This document shows positions 25,693 to 35,167 of a stretch of 64,000 nt of DNA, one piece after another (within the stretch, counting starts at the first letter, position 1; every line of letters starts with the position of its first letter). A program made the translations under genes and the position numbers. The DNA is taken from contig NZ_JAACFS010000002.1 of the NCBI RefSeq assembly GCF_029051645.1, positions 488,794 through 552,793 on the forward strand, written 5' to 3'. Source of the DNA: Bradyrhizobium sp. CSA112 (GTDB lineage Bacteria; Pseudomonadota; Alphaproteobacteria; Rhizobiales; Xanthobacteraceae). The notes under the pieces are model-generated. The model was given only the letters and a program-made list of their open reading frames with translations, did not search any database and had not been told where the DNA came from.

Positions 25693-27642
25693 CTAATGCG
25701 TCCGCTCGCCCGGCGCGACTTCGCCGTCGTGCTGGATGGAGGCGCTATCGACATAGTGCAGGTCGCGTGAAGAATACACGACGCTGCGATTGCGGCCGAG
25801 GCGCTTTGCCTCGTAGAGCGCGGCATCGGCTTCTCCCACCAACGCTGCCTCGTCGAGGGTCGAGCGGTTTTTGGCGGCGACGCCTGCGCTGATGGTGATG
25901 TAGCCGCGGCTGGAGGCCGTGTTCGGAATGCCGAGCGCCCGAATTGTCAGCCGGATGGCTTCGGCCACCCTCAGGGCTTCGTCTCCCGGGGTGTTCGGCA
26001 ACACAATTGCGAATTCCTCGCCGCCATAGCGCGCTGACAGGCCAGACGTATTGCCGGCCGCATTGCCGATTGCCTTCGCAACCGCCTGCAGGCAGCGGTC
26101 GCCGGCCTGATGTCCGTAGGTGTCGTTATAGCCCTTGAAATTGTCGATATCGAACAGCAGCACCGAAATTTCTTCGCAGGCTTCGTATTCGCGTCGCAGG
26201 AAGCCATCGAAGGTGCGGCGGTTGGTGAGGCCGGTCAGTCCGTCGGTTGCGGCGAGCTGGGTGAGGCGGCGGTTGAGCTGGGTCAGCTCGTCCTCCATCC
26301 GCTTGCGTTCCGTCACATCGCGGATGACGCAGAGAAATTCCGTCCGGGCGGGGTCGCTCGGTTCCGTCGCCAGCTTGAACTTGCTTTCGACCCACGCCAG
26401 CGTTCCGTCGGCGCGATAGTGCCGGAACACGACCGTGCTGACGCTATCGATACCCCTGAGCCTTGTGGTGGCCTGCCTGACGCTCTCCCGGTCCTCGGGG
26501 TGGACCAGCTCGAAGCATGATTTTCCGATCAGGTCCCTGGCACGCAGCCCCAGCACCGGCTCGACGGAACGGGAAACATAACGGAGCAGGCTGCGGGCAT
26601 CGATCAGGATGATGATGTCGGCGATATTGTTGGCCAGCAATCGGTAGTGCGCCTCGCGTTCGCGCAGCGTGCGTTCGGTCTTGTTGCGAAAGCGGAACTG
26701 CAGGGCAAGCAACGCCGCCAGCATCAGGATCATGCATAACAGCACGCCTGCGACGATGGCGTCGGTGCGCAATCCCTTCCACCATTCGGAAAGCAGCCAG
26801 TCTTCCGACATGGCCACGGTAACCACCATGGGGTAGTGCGGCGTTTTCTCGTAGCCGAGGTGCTTCACGATGCCGTCGAACGGCGAGATGATCTTGTAGT
26901 ATCCGACAGAGCTCAGCTTAAGATGCTTTGAGAACAGGGCGGTCTTGGACAGATCCGTGCCCCTGTCCGACTGCGGCCAGCGTATCAGGAGCGTACCATC
27001 ATTCCGTATCAGGGTGATGCCGCCGTCCGGGCCGAGCTTGAATGTCCGGTAAAAGCCGTTGAAGTAATCCTTGTCGATCGCTGCAGCGACAACCCCGCCA
27101 AAGCTGCCGTCGAGCTTGGTAATACGCTTCGAAAGAACGATCATTGAGGATTGTTCGTCTACACGGGACTGCATCGGCTCACTGATCCGAAGTGCGTTCT
27201 CCGGTGTGTCGCGGTGATAGGCGAAGTAGCTGCGGTCCGAGGCAGTGTGGCGCGGTGTCTCCGGCAATGACGAATAGGTCCAGTTGCCCTTGGCATCCGC
27301 GACGCCAATGTCGCGCAACTGGGGAAGCGTTCTCGCCGTTTCAGCGAGGTACCTGTTGAACCGATTCGGCTCGGGATCCCGGTATTTCAGCAGGTCCACC
27401 ATTCCAGCCATCGCGATATCGACCGCCTGAATGGTGTGCGAGGCATGCTCGGAGAGCGAATGGACGAGGTTCTGGATGTCGGAGCTGCCGCTCGCCAGCG
27501 CCGCTTTCCTGGCGTCGAGCACCTTCCAGGCCATGACGCCGAGGACACTGGCGGTCATGACAAGCGCAAAGATGATGACCAGGGACGTCGACGTTACCCG
27601 CCGCAGCGGCCCGCCCGGGTCTGGGGGATTTCGATGGGGCAT
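25693..27642 (-). CDS. Diguanylate cyclase with cache sensor and PAS domain
   Basis: 649 residues. Order: membrane helix (about 17-38), double-cache periplasmic sensor (about 45-285), second helix (about 294-314), PAS domain (about 325-447, ending DVTERKRME), and a GGDEF domain with the active motif GGEEF at 540-544 (RYGGEEFAIVLPN). It should make cyclic di-GMP in response to an external ligand. The start is ATG 27642: the longer open frame to 27981 would run through the divergent regulator gene. It converges with the phosphoesterase gene. Confidence 0.92.
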   Translation of the reverse strand: MPHRNPPDPGGPLRRVTSTSLVIIFALVMTASVLGVMAWKVLDARKAALASGSSDIQNLVHSLSEHASHTIQAVDIAMAGMVDLLKYRDPEPNRFNRYLAETARTLPQLRDIGVADAKGNWTYSSLPETPRHTASDRSYFAYHRDTPENALRISEPMQSRVDEQSSMIVLSKRITKLDGSFGGVVAAAIDKDYFNGFYRTFKLGPDGGITLIRNDGTLLIRWPQSDRGTDLSKTALFSKHLKLSSVGYYKIISPFDGIVKHLGYEKTPHYPMVVTVAMSEDWLLSEWWKGLRTDAIVAGVLLCMILMLAALLALQFRFRNKTERTLREREAHYRLLANNIADIIILIDARSLLRYVSRSVEPVLGLRARDLIGKSCFELVHPEDRESVRQATTRLRGIDSVSTVVFRHYRADGTLAWVESKFKLATEPSDPARTEFLCVIRDVTERKRMEDELTQLNRRLTQLAATDGLTGLTNRRTFDGFLRREYEACEEISVLLFDIDNFKGYNDTYGHQAGDRCLQAVAKAIGNAAGNTSGLSARYGGEEFAIVLPNTPGDEALRVAEAIRLTIRALGIPNTASSRGYITISAGVAAKNRSTLDEAALVGEADAALYEAKRLGRNRSVVYSSRDLHYVDSASIQHDGEVAPGERTH

Positions 27643-27854
27643 TCCATGCCTTGATGACCGCGCCAGACCTCGTTGCGGGTGATGCGCACGGTTGAATCTA
27701 AGCCGCGACCGGTACTGAGCGGTTAACGAATCGAACCGAAGAACGACGGAACGGCTTCGATCCGGGGTTCCATCTCGGGAACCCATGCGGAGCGTGGTGT
27801 CGGAGGCGGCCGTGCCGCGCACGGCCGCCGGGCCGCCGTGGACTCGCGGCGGGC

Positions 27855-27899
27855 TTGACATCCGTGCAGTAACGTCAGATATTTCTGTCATGACAGAAA
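27855..27899 (+). promoter_or_regulatory. Promoter and operator of the GbsR-like gene
   Basis: TTGACA (27855-27860) lies exactly 17 bases before GATATT (27878-27883), a good sigma-70-type pair. A perfect 18-base palindrome TTTCTGTCATGACAGAAA (27882-27899) covers the predicted transcription start and contains the ATG at 27890. This predicts autorepression and a transcript with no, or almost no, leader. Confidence 0.65.
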
Positions 27900-28447
27900 C
27901 AACCGGCAAAAAGAAACTCCCTGCCGTCGTCGAGCGGTTCATCCTGCACTGGGGCGACATGGGAGACGAGTGGGGCGTCAACCGCTCCGTCAGCCAGATC
28001 CACGGCCTGCTTTATCTCGCCGAGGCGCCGATGACGGCGGAAGATATCGCCGAGACGCTCGGTATGGCACGGTCCAACGTCTCCAATTCCATCAAGGAAT
28101 TGCTGGCCTGGAATCTGATCCGCCGGGTGCCGATCCTCGGCGACCGCCGCGATCATTTCGAGGCGGAAACCGATATCTGGGAAGTCGCGGCGCGGATCGC
28201 CGCCCGCCGCAAGGAGCGCGAGATCGATCCTGCCATCGATGCGCTGCGTGCCTGCGTTTCCGACGCGGCTGATGACCCGACCATCAGCCCGGTCGCAAGC
28301 AAGCGGCTGAAGGAAATGCTGGCTTTCACCGAACTGGTCGACCGCTGGTACATGCAGATGCTGGGCGTGCCGCGTCCGAGGCTCGTCGCGCTGATCAAGC
28401 TTGGCGAGAAGATCGTCAGCTTCTTGCCCGCAGGCAAATCCAGATAG
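27890..28447 (+). CDS. GbsR/MarR family transcriptional regulator
   Basis: 185 residues. The N-terminal winged helix matches the GbsR type: FILHWGDMGDEWGVNRSVSQ, then MTAEDIAETLGMARSNVSNS and the wing LGDRRDHFE. The C-terminal half is helical and likely dimerises. I place the start at ATG 27890, inside a perfect palindrome just downstream of a promoter; the open frame extends to 27785 but without a ribosome site. It is the first gene of a probable three-gene unit with the DUF4166 and epimerase genes, which it probably controls. Confidence 0.88.
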   Translation: MTETTGKKKLPAVVERFILHWGDMGDEWGVNRSVSQIHGLLYLAEAPMTAEDIAETLGMARSNVSNSIKELLAWNLIRRVPILGDRRDHFEAETDIWEVAARIAARRKEREIDPAIDALRACVSDAADDPTISPVASKRLKEMLAFTELVDRWYMQMLGVPRPRLVALIKLGEKIVSFLPAGKSR

Positions 28448-28470
28448 GTGCAGAGGGGCAGGAGTGTGTG

Positions 28471-29130
28471 ATGGCGTCCACCAGAATACCAAGGCCTCCC
28501 GCAACACCCGCCTCGAACACCATCCTGCTCGACGACCACCGCTTCCACGATCTGTTGCCTGACGAGGAGTGGGGCCGTCTGCCGCTGGCGACCTGGCGGC
28601 GCTTCTCCAAGCGCTTCGCCGACGGCGAGACCGTGGTCTATGTCGGCACGGTCGAGGAAGCGAGCTTCACACCGGCCGGCTGGTGGCTGGCGCAGCTTGC
28701 GCGCGTCATCGGCGGACCGCTGCCGCTTTGCACCGAGACCGGCGTGCCGATGGTCGTGACGGTGACCGAGGCGAGCGGCGGCCAGACCTGGACCCGCATC
28801 TGCGCGCGCAGCAACGGCTTTCCGCAAGTCATTCACTCGGCGAAACGGTTCGCCGGGCCGACCGGGCTCGAGGAATATGTCGGCTACGGCGTCAGCATGG
28901 CGCTGCGGATGTCGGTCGAGCACGATGCGCTGGTGTTTCGCAGCGTCGGCTACTCCTTCCAGTTCGGGCCGTTGAGATTGCCGCTGCCCATGCGGTTCAC
29001 GCCAGGCGATCTCACCGTGACCCATTCCGATCTCGGCGACGGCACATTCCGCTTCACGCTGGAGATCGTCCATCCGCGCTTCGGCAAACTCATTCGTCAA
29101 TCCGCCGTGTTCCGGGAGGCCGCATCATGA
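28471..29130 (+). CDS. DUF4166 domain protein
   Basis: 219 residues. DUF4166 covers most of it, about residues 30-215 (LPDEEWGRLPLATWRRFSKR, VGYGVSMALRMSVE, FTPGDLTVTHSDLGDG). The family is uncharacterised; in other genomes it is found fused or next to NAD(P)-dependent epimerase-like proteins, as here. GGAG lies six bases before ATG 28471. Its stop overlaps the next start (ATGA at 29127), so the two proteins are probably made together. Confidence 0.85.
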   Translation: MASTRIPRPPATPASNTILLDDHRFHDLLPDEEWGRLPLATWRRFSKRFADGETVVYVGTVEEASFTPAGWWLAQLARVIGGPLPLCTETGVPMVVTVTEASGGQTWTRICARSNGFPQVIHSAKRFAGPTGLEEYVGYGVSMALRMSVEHDALVFRSVGYSFQFGPLRLPLPMRFTPGDLTVTHSDLGDGTFRFTLEIVHPRFGKLIRQSAVFREAAS

Positions 29131-30563
29131 CGTCGCTGCTTTGGATCCTGATCGCCATTCAGGTCGCGATGGGCGTGTTCGACACGTTCTATCATCATGA
29201 GCTGACCGAGCGGCTCGCATGGCGTCCCTCGCAGCGCTACGAGCTGCAGCTTCATGCGTTGCGCAACATGCTCTATGCGCTGCTGTTCCTGGTGCTGGGC
29301 TGGCTGGAGGTGCACGGCATCCTTGCGATGCTGATCATCGCGGTGCTGGTCGCCGAAATCGTCATTACGCTGATGGATTTCGTCGAGGAGGACATCAGCC
29401 GGAAGCTGCCGGCCAGCGAACGCATCAATCACACGCTGCTCGCGATCAATTACGGCGCCATCCTGGTACTGTTGCTGCCGGTGCTGATCGGCTGGGCAGC
29501 GCAGCCGACCGGCGTCAAATCGGCTTACACGGGCTGGCTCAGTCTGATCGCGGCGGCAGCGGCCGCAGGCGCGGCACTATGCGGCCTGCGCGACTTCACC
29601 GCGTCAAAGCGTCTTTCGCGCATGACCTGCGCGCCCGCGGCAAGCCTGGTCGAAAAACTGCCCGCCGGGCAGACTGTGCTCGTCACCGGCGCTACCGGCT
29701 TCATCGGCAGCCGCCTGGTCGCGGGCTTGAGCGGTGCGGGGCATCAGGTCATCGCGCTGGTGCGCAACCCTGCGAAAGCCGACATGCTGCCGCCGCCGAT
29801 CACGCTGATCACGAGCCTCGATCAGCTCCCGGCGGACACCAGGATCGATGCGATCGTCAATCTCGCGGGCGAGCCGATCGGCAACGGGCTGTGGACCGAA
29901 GCCAAGCGCCGCAAGATCCTCGATTCCCGCATCAACATGACGCGCGAGGTCGTCGCCCTGATCGCGCGGCTCGAACGCAAGCCGGCGGTGCTGGTCTCGG
30001 GCTCGGCGATCGGCTGGTACGGGCTCTGGCAGGACCAGGTGCTGACAGAATCAGCCAAATCGCATGCCTGCTTCAGCCACGAACTCTGCGAAGCTTGGGA
30101 GAACGCGGCGCGTCCGGCAGAAGAGCAGGGGATCCGCGTTGCGTACTTGCGGATCGGCCTCGTGCTCGGTACCGACGGCGGCTTCATCACGCGGATGCTG
30201 ACGCCGTTCGAGTTCGGCCTTGGCGGGCCGCTCGGCTCGGGCCGGCAGTGGATGTCGTGGATCGAGCGCGATGACCTGATCCGCCTGATCGCCCATGTCA
30301 TCGCGCGCCCCGAGATCTCAGGACCCGTCAATGCGACGGCGCCGATCCCGGTTACCAACCTGAAATTCACCGAAGAGCTCGGCCGCCGGCTGCGCCGGCC
30401 CGCGCTATTCCGGATTCCCGACGCGCTGCTGCGCCGTGTCGGCGGCGATTTTGCCAACGAATTGCTGCTCGGCGGCCAGCGCGTGCTGCCGAACAAGGCG
30501 CTGAGCCACGGATTCGTGTTCCGGCACGAAACGCTGCGCAGCGCGTTCGAGGCGATCTTGTGA
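29127..30563 (+). CDS. TIGR01777-type epimerase with N-terminal membrane domain
   Basis: 478 residues made of two parts. Residues 1-150 hold four membrane helices (LLWILIAIQVAMGVF, NMLYALLFLVLGWLEVHG, and so on). Residues 175-478 are a short-chain dehydrogenase-like epimerase of the YfcH/SDR39U1 type: VLVTGATGFIGSRLVAGL, IVNLAGEPIGNGLWT, VSGSAIGWYG, IERDDLIRLIAHV. The usual family member is soluble and about 300 residues long, so the membrane part is an addition. The true start is ATG 29127, overlapping the DUF4166 stop; the longer open frame from 28569 is a shadow. Confidence 0.88.
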   Translation: MTSLLWILIAIQVAMGVFDTFYHHELTERLAWRPSQRYELQLHALRNMLYALLFLVLGWLEVHGILAMLIIAVLVAEIVITLMDFVEEDISRKLPASERINHTLLAINYGAILVLLLPVLIGWAAQPTGVKSAYTGWLSLIAAAAAAGAALCGLRDFTASKRLSRMTCAPAASLVEKLPAGQTVLVTGATGFIGSRLVAGLSGAGHQVIALVRNPAKADMLPPPITLITSLDQLPADTRIDAIVNLAGEPIGNGLWTEAKRRKILDSRINMTREVVALIARLERKPAVLVSGSAIGWYGLWQDQVLTESAKSHACFSHELCEAWENAARPAEEQGIRVAYLRIGLVLGTDGGFITRMLTPFEFGLGGPLGSGRQWMSWIERDDLIRLIAHVIARPEISGPVNATAPIPVTNLKFTEELGRRLRRPALFRIPDALLRRVGGDFANELLLGGQRVLPNKALSHGFVFRHETLRSAFEAIL

Positions 30564-30569
30564 GCGCCG

Positions 30570-32093
30570 TCACCGCGGCAGTTTCGCGATCGCCTGGCTG
30601 AGTTCGTGAATTTCGTAGGGCTTGCGCAGGATGGGAAAATCGCCGTGCACGTTCAGCGCGGCGTCGCTATAGCCGCTGGCGAGCAGGATCGGCAGTCGGG
30701 GTTTGATCGCCTTCAGGTGGCGGGCCAGGCTGAGGCCATCCATTTTGCCGGGCATCACGATGTCGGAGAAGACGAGGTCTATTCCGTCGAGCTCAATTTC
30801 GCGCAAGGCCGCTTCTGCATCCGCCACCCGGCGCACGGTGTAGCCGAGCTGTTCGAGCAGGCCGGCGCTGACGGAGGCGACATCCGGATTGTCCTCGACC
30901 AGCAGCACGGTGCCGCTGCCGGCGGCCTCGGCCGCATTGGCATCCTCGGCCGTGTCAGCGGTTTCCTTTCGCGGCAGCAGAATCGTGATCCTGGTACCCT
31001 TGCCGAGTTCGCTCGCCACCTTGACCGTTCCGCCGGCCTGATGTGCGAAGCCATGAACCTGCGACAGTCCCAAACCGGTGCCCTTGCCGATCGGCTTGGT
31101 GGTGAAGAAGGGATCGAAGATCTTGGAGAGGATATCCGGTGCGATGCCGGTGCCGGTGTCCGCCACCGAGATCGCGACATGTCCGCCTGTATCGGCCTTG
31201 CCACCGGGCGCGTCGTTGCGCGCCGATATCGTGATGACGCCGCCGCCGGTCATGGCGTCGCGGGCGTTGATGACGAGATTGACCAGCGCCGTCTCGAACT
31301 CGGCGACGTCGACCATGACCGGCCAGACGCCCTTGGCGACGTCGAATTGCAACGCCACCGCGCCGCCGGCGGCGGTATCGAGCACTTCGCGCACCGCATC
31401 GATGCGCTCGGCGACATCGACCGCCTGCGGGTTGACGCTCTGCCGCCGTGCGAATGTCAGCAACTGGCTGGTGAGGGAGGCGCCGCGTTTGGTCGCGCCT
31501 TCGATCGCTGACAGCGCCCGTTGGCACCTGGGATCGTCGCCCACCGCTTTCTTCAGCGTGTGAAGACTGCCGCTGATGATCATCAGAAGATTGTTGAAAT
31601 CATGCGCCACGCCGCCGGTCAGTTGGCCGAGCGCGTCGAGCTTCTGCGATTCCGCAAGCTGCTGGTGCATCTGGTCCAGCTTGAGCTGGGCTGCGCGGCG
31701 CTCGGTAATGTCGCGGGTGATCTTGGCGAAGCTGACGAGCTTGCCGTCCTCGCAAATGGGATCGATGACGACGCTGGCCCAGAAGAACGTGCCGTCCTTG
31801 CGAACCCGCCAGCCTTCCTCCTCGTAGCGGCCCTGTTCCCGGGCGATACGCAGGGCACGCAGCGGCTTGCCGCTGGTGCGGTCGACTTCGGTATAGAAGC
31901 GGGAAAAATGCTGGCCGATGATCTCTGTCGGCGTGTAACCCTTGATCCGCTGGCCGCCGACATTCCAGCTCGTCACCAAGCCGTTCGGATCCAGCATGTA
32001 AAGCGCGTAGTCGGCAACGCCTTCAACCAGGAGTCGGAAATTACGTTCGGATTCGAATAGATCCCTTTGCTGCTGCTGATCTTTCTTGAACAT
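30570..32093 (-). CDS. PAS hybrid histidine kinase
   Basis: 507 residues, soluble. PAS domain at 17-135 (DYALYMLDPNGLVTSWNVGG, ending ITERRAAQ), H-box His164 in GGVAHDFNNLL, ATPase domain (NARDAMTGGG, DTGTGI, GKGTGLGLS), and a receiver domain with Asp444 (LVFSDIVMPGKMDG) and a KPY motif near 491. The build is that of the second hybrid kinase in the window (16711) but with one PAS domain. It converges with the epimerase gene with only six bases between them. The signal and partner are unknown. Confidence 0.92.
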   Translation of the reverse strand: MFKKDQQQQRDLFESERNFRLLVEGVADYALYMLDPNGLVTSWNVGGQRIKGYTPTEIIGQHFSRFYTEVDRTSGKPLRALRIAREQGRYEEEGWRVRKDGTFFWASVVIDPICEDGKLVSFAKITRDITERRAAQLKLDQMHQQLAESQKLDALGQLTGGVAHDFNNLLMIISGSLHTLKKAVGDDPRCQRALSAIEGATKRGASLTSQLLTFARRQSVNPQAVDVAERIDAVREVLDTAAGGAVALQFDVAKGVWPVMVDVAEFETALVNLVINARDAMTGGGVITISARNDAPGGKADTGGHVAISVADTGTGIAPDILSKIFDPFFTTKPIGKGTGLGLSQVHGFAHQAGGTVKVASELGKGTRITILLPRKETADTAEDANAAEAAGSGTVLLVEDNPDVASVSAGLLEQLGYTVRRVADAEAALREIELDGIDLVFSDIVMPGKMDGLSLARHLKAIKPRLPILLASGYSDAALNVHGDFPILRKPYEIHELSQAIAKLPR

Positions 32094-32195
32094 TCGACTG
32101 CCCGTTTAAGAGGCGCAAACGCGCAAGGCACCAATTGGTTCCGGAAAAATCGGTCTTTTTAACGAAACGGTACGTTACGCCGGCGAAACGGACCG

Positions 32196-33050
32196 TTACG
32201 CCGAGGCAACCACGCTCCTGAACGTCGCCGCCAGCGTCCGCAACGCTGCGAGCTTGGCCGGGTCGCTGACCTTCGAATGCAGCACCACCTTCGAGGAAGA
32301 AAGCCGCGGCAGCCCTTCGGCCGGCCCGATGTCGACCAGACCCGGCGGCGCGATCCGCCGGGCCAGCGGCGCTACCGCGAGGCCCGCCAATGCCGCGGCG
32401 ACCACGGCGGTGACGCCGCCGCCGACAAAACTCTCGGTCCATGGGATGCCGGCCTTGTCGAGGGCGCGGATGGCGAGCGCGCGCACGCCGCAGGGCGGCG
32501 CCAGCGTCGCCAGCGGCAGCGTCTCGCCGCGGCGCCAGACCGGGCGTCTTGCGGCGAACCAGCCGAAGGTGTCTTCCGTCAGCTTTTCGCCGTCGCGCCG
32601 GCTGCCTTCCTGCCGCACCACCACGGCGTCGAGTTCGCCGGCATCGTAGGCATCCAGCATCGCGCGCGAAAAGCCGATCGTCACGGAAAGCGCCAGTTGC
32701 GACGACATCGCGTGCAGCCGTTCGAGCAGCGGCACCAGTTCCGGACCCGCGGCGTGATCGGAGATCCCGAGCGACAATTGCTGGCGCGCGGGCTTTTCGC
32801 CCGACAGCGCGCGGTCATGCGCCTCGATGAGCGCGCGGGCGTGGGGCAGGAACGCCGCGCCGTCCGCCGTCAGCGCGACCGCCCGCGGCGAGCGTTCGAC
32901 CAGGCGTTTGCCGGCCACGCTCTCGAGCCGCTGCAGCTTCATGCTCACGGCGGCCTGCGTGGTGCCGAGCGCCTCGGCGGCGCGGGTAAAGCTTTGCAGT
33001 TCGGCGACCAGCAAGAACGCCTGCACTGTGTCGATATCGAGGGTGTTCAT
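32196..33050 (-). CDS. LysR family transcriptional regulator
   Basis: 284 residues. N-terminal winged helix-turn-helix at about 1-60 (VQAFLLVAELQSFTRAAEAL, GTTQAAVSMKLQRLE), followed by the effector-binding domain. The start at ATG 33050 gives the usual N terminus; ATG 33074 would add eight residues. It is divergent from the tautomerase gene, 112 bases away, and likely controls it. Confidence 0.9.
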   Translation of the reverse strand: MNTLDIDTVQAFLLVAELQSFTRAAEALGTTQAAVSMKLQRLESVAGKRLVERSPRAVALTADGAAFLPHARALIEAHDRALSGEKPARQQLSLGISDHAAGPELVPLLERLHAMSSQLALSVTIGFSRAMLDAYDAGELDAVVVRQEGSRRDGEKLTEDTFGWFAARRPVWRRGETLPLATLAPPCGVRALAIRALDKAGIPWTESFVGGGVTAVVAAALAGLAVAPLARRIAPPGLVDIGPAEGLPRLSSSKVVLHSKVSDPAKLAALRTLAATFRSVVASA

Positions 33051-33067
33051 CTGATCATCAATATTCG

Positions 33068-33092
33068 TTATCACTGTTATGAGAAGAGATAA
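33068..33092. promoter_or_regulatory. Possible LysR operator
   Basis: Dyad TTATC (33068-33072) - 15 bases - GATAA (33088-33092) in the space between the divergent regulator and tautomerase genes. The length suits a LysR-type site, but the arms are short. Confidence 0.35.
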
Positions 33093-33162
33093 GATACCAA
33101 AATGATGGCCGCGGGTCTAGGTAACGCGGAGCGCGATGCCAGCGCCTTTGAAGGAGAAGACC

Positions 33163-33591
33163 ATGCCGCTCATCACCGTTACCTATTCCAGCGTCCGCAA
33201 GTCGCCGTCGCTGAAAGCCGAGATTGCCTCCGCCGTCAGCGATCTCACCGCGCGAATCCTGCGCAAGGATCCCAAGGTCACCGCTGTTATCGTGAAATCG
33301 GTCGATGCCGCCGACTGGTTCGCCGGCGGAAAGTCGCTCGCCGAACAGAGCCTCGCCAGCTTCTGGCTCGACGTTCATGTCAGCGAGGGCACCAACACCA
33401 AGGACGAGAAGGCGGCCTATCTCGCCGCGCTGTTCCAGCGCATGGGCGAACTGCTCGGGCCGCTGCATGAGGAAAGCTACGCGCATGTCGACGAAGTGAA
33501 GGGTGATGCCTACGGCTTCGGCGGCCTCACCCAGGAGCGCCGCTATATCGCGGGCCAGCTCGAGGTCGCGCCGCGCAAGGCGGCGGCGTGA
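33163..33591 (+). CDS. Tautomerase family protein
   Basis: 142 residues. The mature protein begins with the catalytic proline (MPLITVTYSSVRKS), as in 4-oxalocrotonate tautomerase and MIF-like enzymes. A second repeat-like half follows (FWLDVHVSEGTNTKDEKAAY). AAGGAG lies before ATG 33163; the longer frame from 33136 would bury the proline. It probably isomerises a keto/enol acid. The divergent LysR gene suggests substrate-induced expression. Confidence 0.85.
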   Translation: MPLITVTYSSVRKSPSLKAEIASAVSDLTARILRKDPKVTAVIVKSVDAADWFAGGKSLAEQSLASFWLDVHVSEGTNTKDEKAAYLAALFQRMGELLGPLHEESYAHVDEVKGDAYGFGGLTQERRYIAGQLEVAPRKAAA

Positions 33592-33611
33592 ACCTCATCG
33601 GGAAGCACATG

Positions 33612-33911
33612 TCACGCCCTTAGTACGCCCAGCACGGCCGCGGTGGCCGCGACAAACGAAAGGGCAATCACGGTGGCGCGCCACAGCAGTTGTTGGCGCG
33701 CGACCCGGCGATCCCTGTACGCAAGCCAGTCCCGGACGAACCCGGCCGGAATATCGAACACGACGGCCGGGCGCTCGGGATCATGAGTTTCGTGATCGGC
33801 GAACATCGCCCGCACATTCGGCACGCCCAGGCGGTCAAGTTCGCAATTCCATTCCCAGGCGTGGGCGCCGTTGGTCCATCGGTTCTCGAAGGGAAGCCGA
33901 TGCGATTTCAT
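33612..33911 (-). CDS. Small membrane-anchored hypothetical protein
   Basis: 99 residues. A soluble N-terminal part (WTNGAHAWEWNCELDRLGV, DIPAGFVRDWLAYRDRRVAR) is followed by one membrane helix at the C terminus (WRATVIALSFVAATAAVLGV). GGAGGTCGCG sits directly before the ATG. No family is recognised. Confidence 0.7.
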   Translation of the reverse strand: MKSHRLPFENRWTNGAHAWEWNCELDRLGVPNVRAMFADHETHDPERPAVVFDIPAGFVRDWLAYRDRRVARQQLLWRATVIALSFVAATAAVLGVLRA

Positions 33912-34033
33912 CGCGACCTCCTGTTTCGAATCCGTCTGCGTTGGAATATGTGGCCCCGCTTGCCTCAGGCGGAAGATCGATCCGCGTCGGCCGGTGCAAA
34001 AAACGCTGCGGGATGAGACTTTGGCCAGATCAG

Positions 34034-34762
34034 CTAAGCCGTTGCTTCCGGTAGGCGTGTGGCGGTTGCCCCGAACACCTCTTCAAACGCCTGCCGCAGC
34101 GCGACGTCGACATCTTCCATCGTCACCGGCAGGCCGAGATCCACCAGCGAGGTAACGCCGTAACGCGGATCGATGACGCCGCAGGGCACGATCGCGGAGA
34201 AATGCGACAGGTTCGGTTCGACATTGATGGCGATGCCGTGGAACGACACCCAGCGCCGCAGCCGCACGCCGATCGCTGCGATCTTGTCCTCATAGCCCTG
34301 GCCCTTGTCGGGGCGCCTGACCCAGACCCCGACGCGATCCTCGCGGCGCTCGCCGCGCACGTTGAAGGCGTCGAGCATGCGGATGATCCATTCCTCCAGG
34401 CCGGCGACATAGGCGCGCACGTCTGGCCGGCGGCGCTTGAGGTCGAGCATCACATAGGCCACCCGCTGGCCAGGGCCGTGATAGGTGAGCTGTCCGCCGC
34501 GGCCGGTGGTGAATAGCGGGAAGCGCCGATCGAGCAGGTCGCCCTCCTTGCTGCTGGTGCCCGAGGTGTAGAGCGGGGGGTGCTCCAGCAGCCAGACCAG
34601 TTCGGCGGCCTTTTGGTCGGCGATCCCGGCCGCGCGGGCTTCCATTTGGGCCACGGCCTCGGGGTAGGGCACAGGAGCAGCCGAAATCCGCCATTCGACC
34701 TCGCCGCCGCCTTTGGCCTGCGCGAACGTCGTCAAATCAAGGTTTTGGCGGTCATTAACCAT
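34034..34762 (-). CDS. lipB: Lipoyl(octanoyl) transferase
   Basis: 242 residues. It moves octanoate from acyl carrier protein to lipoyl domains, the first step of protein lipoylation. The family motif [19 protein letters not shown], the lysine region [22 protein letters not shown], and the catalytic cysteine in AIVPCGVID are all present. The length is normal. Single gene; lipA is not in the window. Confidence 0.96.
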   Translation of the reverse strand: MVNDRQNLDLTTFAQAKGGGEVEWRISAAPVPYPEAVAQMEARAAGIADQKAAELVWLLEHPPLYTSGTSSKEGDLLDRRFPLFTTGRGGQLTYHGPGQRVAYVMLDLKRRRPDVRAYVAGLEEWIIRMLDAFNVRGERREDRVGVWVRRPDKGQGYEDKIAAIGVRLRRWVSFHGIAINVEPNLSHFSAIVPCGVIDPRYGVTSLVDLGLPVTMEDVDVALRQAFEEVFGATATRLPEATA

Positions 34763-34827
34763 TGGCTAACCATAACGTGGTCAGGTGGAACCACACAGCA
34801 ATTTAGTTCCCCTTTGGCGGTTCAGAA

Positions 34828-35070
34828 GTGGCCACCCTCGATAAAGTCAGCGTCGATCTCATGGTGGTGCTGGGCACCACAACCATGCCCATCCACCAGG
34901 TGATGCGGCTTTCCCGCGGCGCCATCATCGAACTGGACGCCACCGAGCAGGACGAGGTCAAGATCCTCGCCAACAACCTACCGGTGGCCAGCGGCGTGGT
35001 GCTGGTGGATCGCAACCGCATCGCGGTCGAAGTCAAGCAAATGCTGCCAAAATCTCCTGATGTCAGGTAG
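34828..35070 (+). CDS. FliN/SpoA-domain flagellar switch-like protein
   Basis: 80 residues, begun by GTG 34828 (MATLDKVSVDLMVVLGTTTM). It consists of one SpoA domain (PIHQVMRLSRGAIIELD, then GVVLVDRNRIAVEVKQML). This is the part of FliN that sits in the flagellar switch, or of type III secretion C-ring proteins. It has no flagellar neighbours and is shorter than most FliN proteins, so it may be a paralogue rather than the main fliN. Confidence 0.8.
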   Translation: MATLDKVSVDLMVVLGTTTMPIHQVMRLSRGAIIELDATEQDEVKILANNLPVASGVVLVDRNRIAVEVKQMLPKSPDVR

Positions 35071-35167
35071 TTATCGGAGCGCAAAACTTCCTTGTCCCAC
35101 CATCCCTGATTTGTTACATCGGCGCCGTTGATCCGGCGGGCCGCAATCCTTCCAGCCGGTATCCCAA

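Noticed and set aside
28569..29126. N-terminal extension of the epimerase frame through the DUF4166 gene
   Set aside because: DUF4166 is the real frame there, and ATG 29127 overlaps its stop as in coupled genes.
32196..33050. Plus-strand 271-codon frame opposite the LysR gene
   Set aside because: Arg/His-rich shadow; the LysR frame has clear domain motifs.
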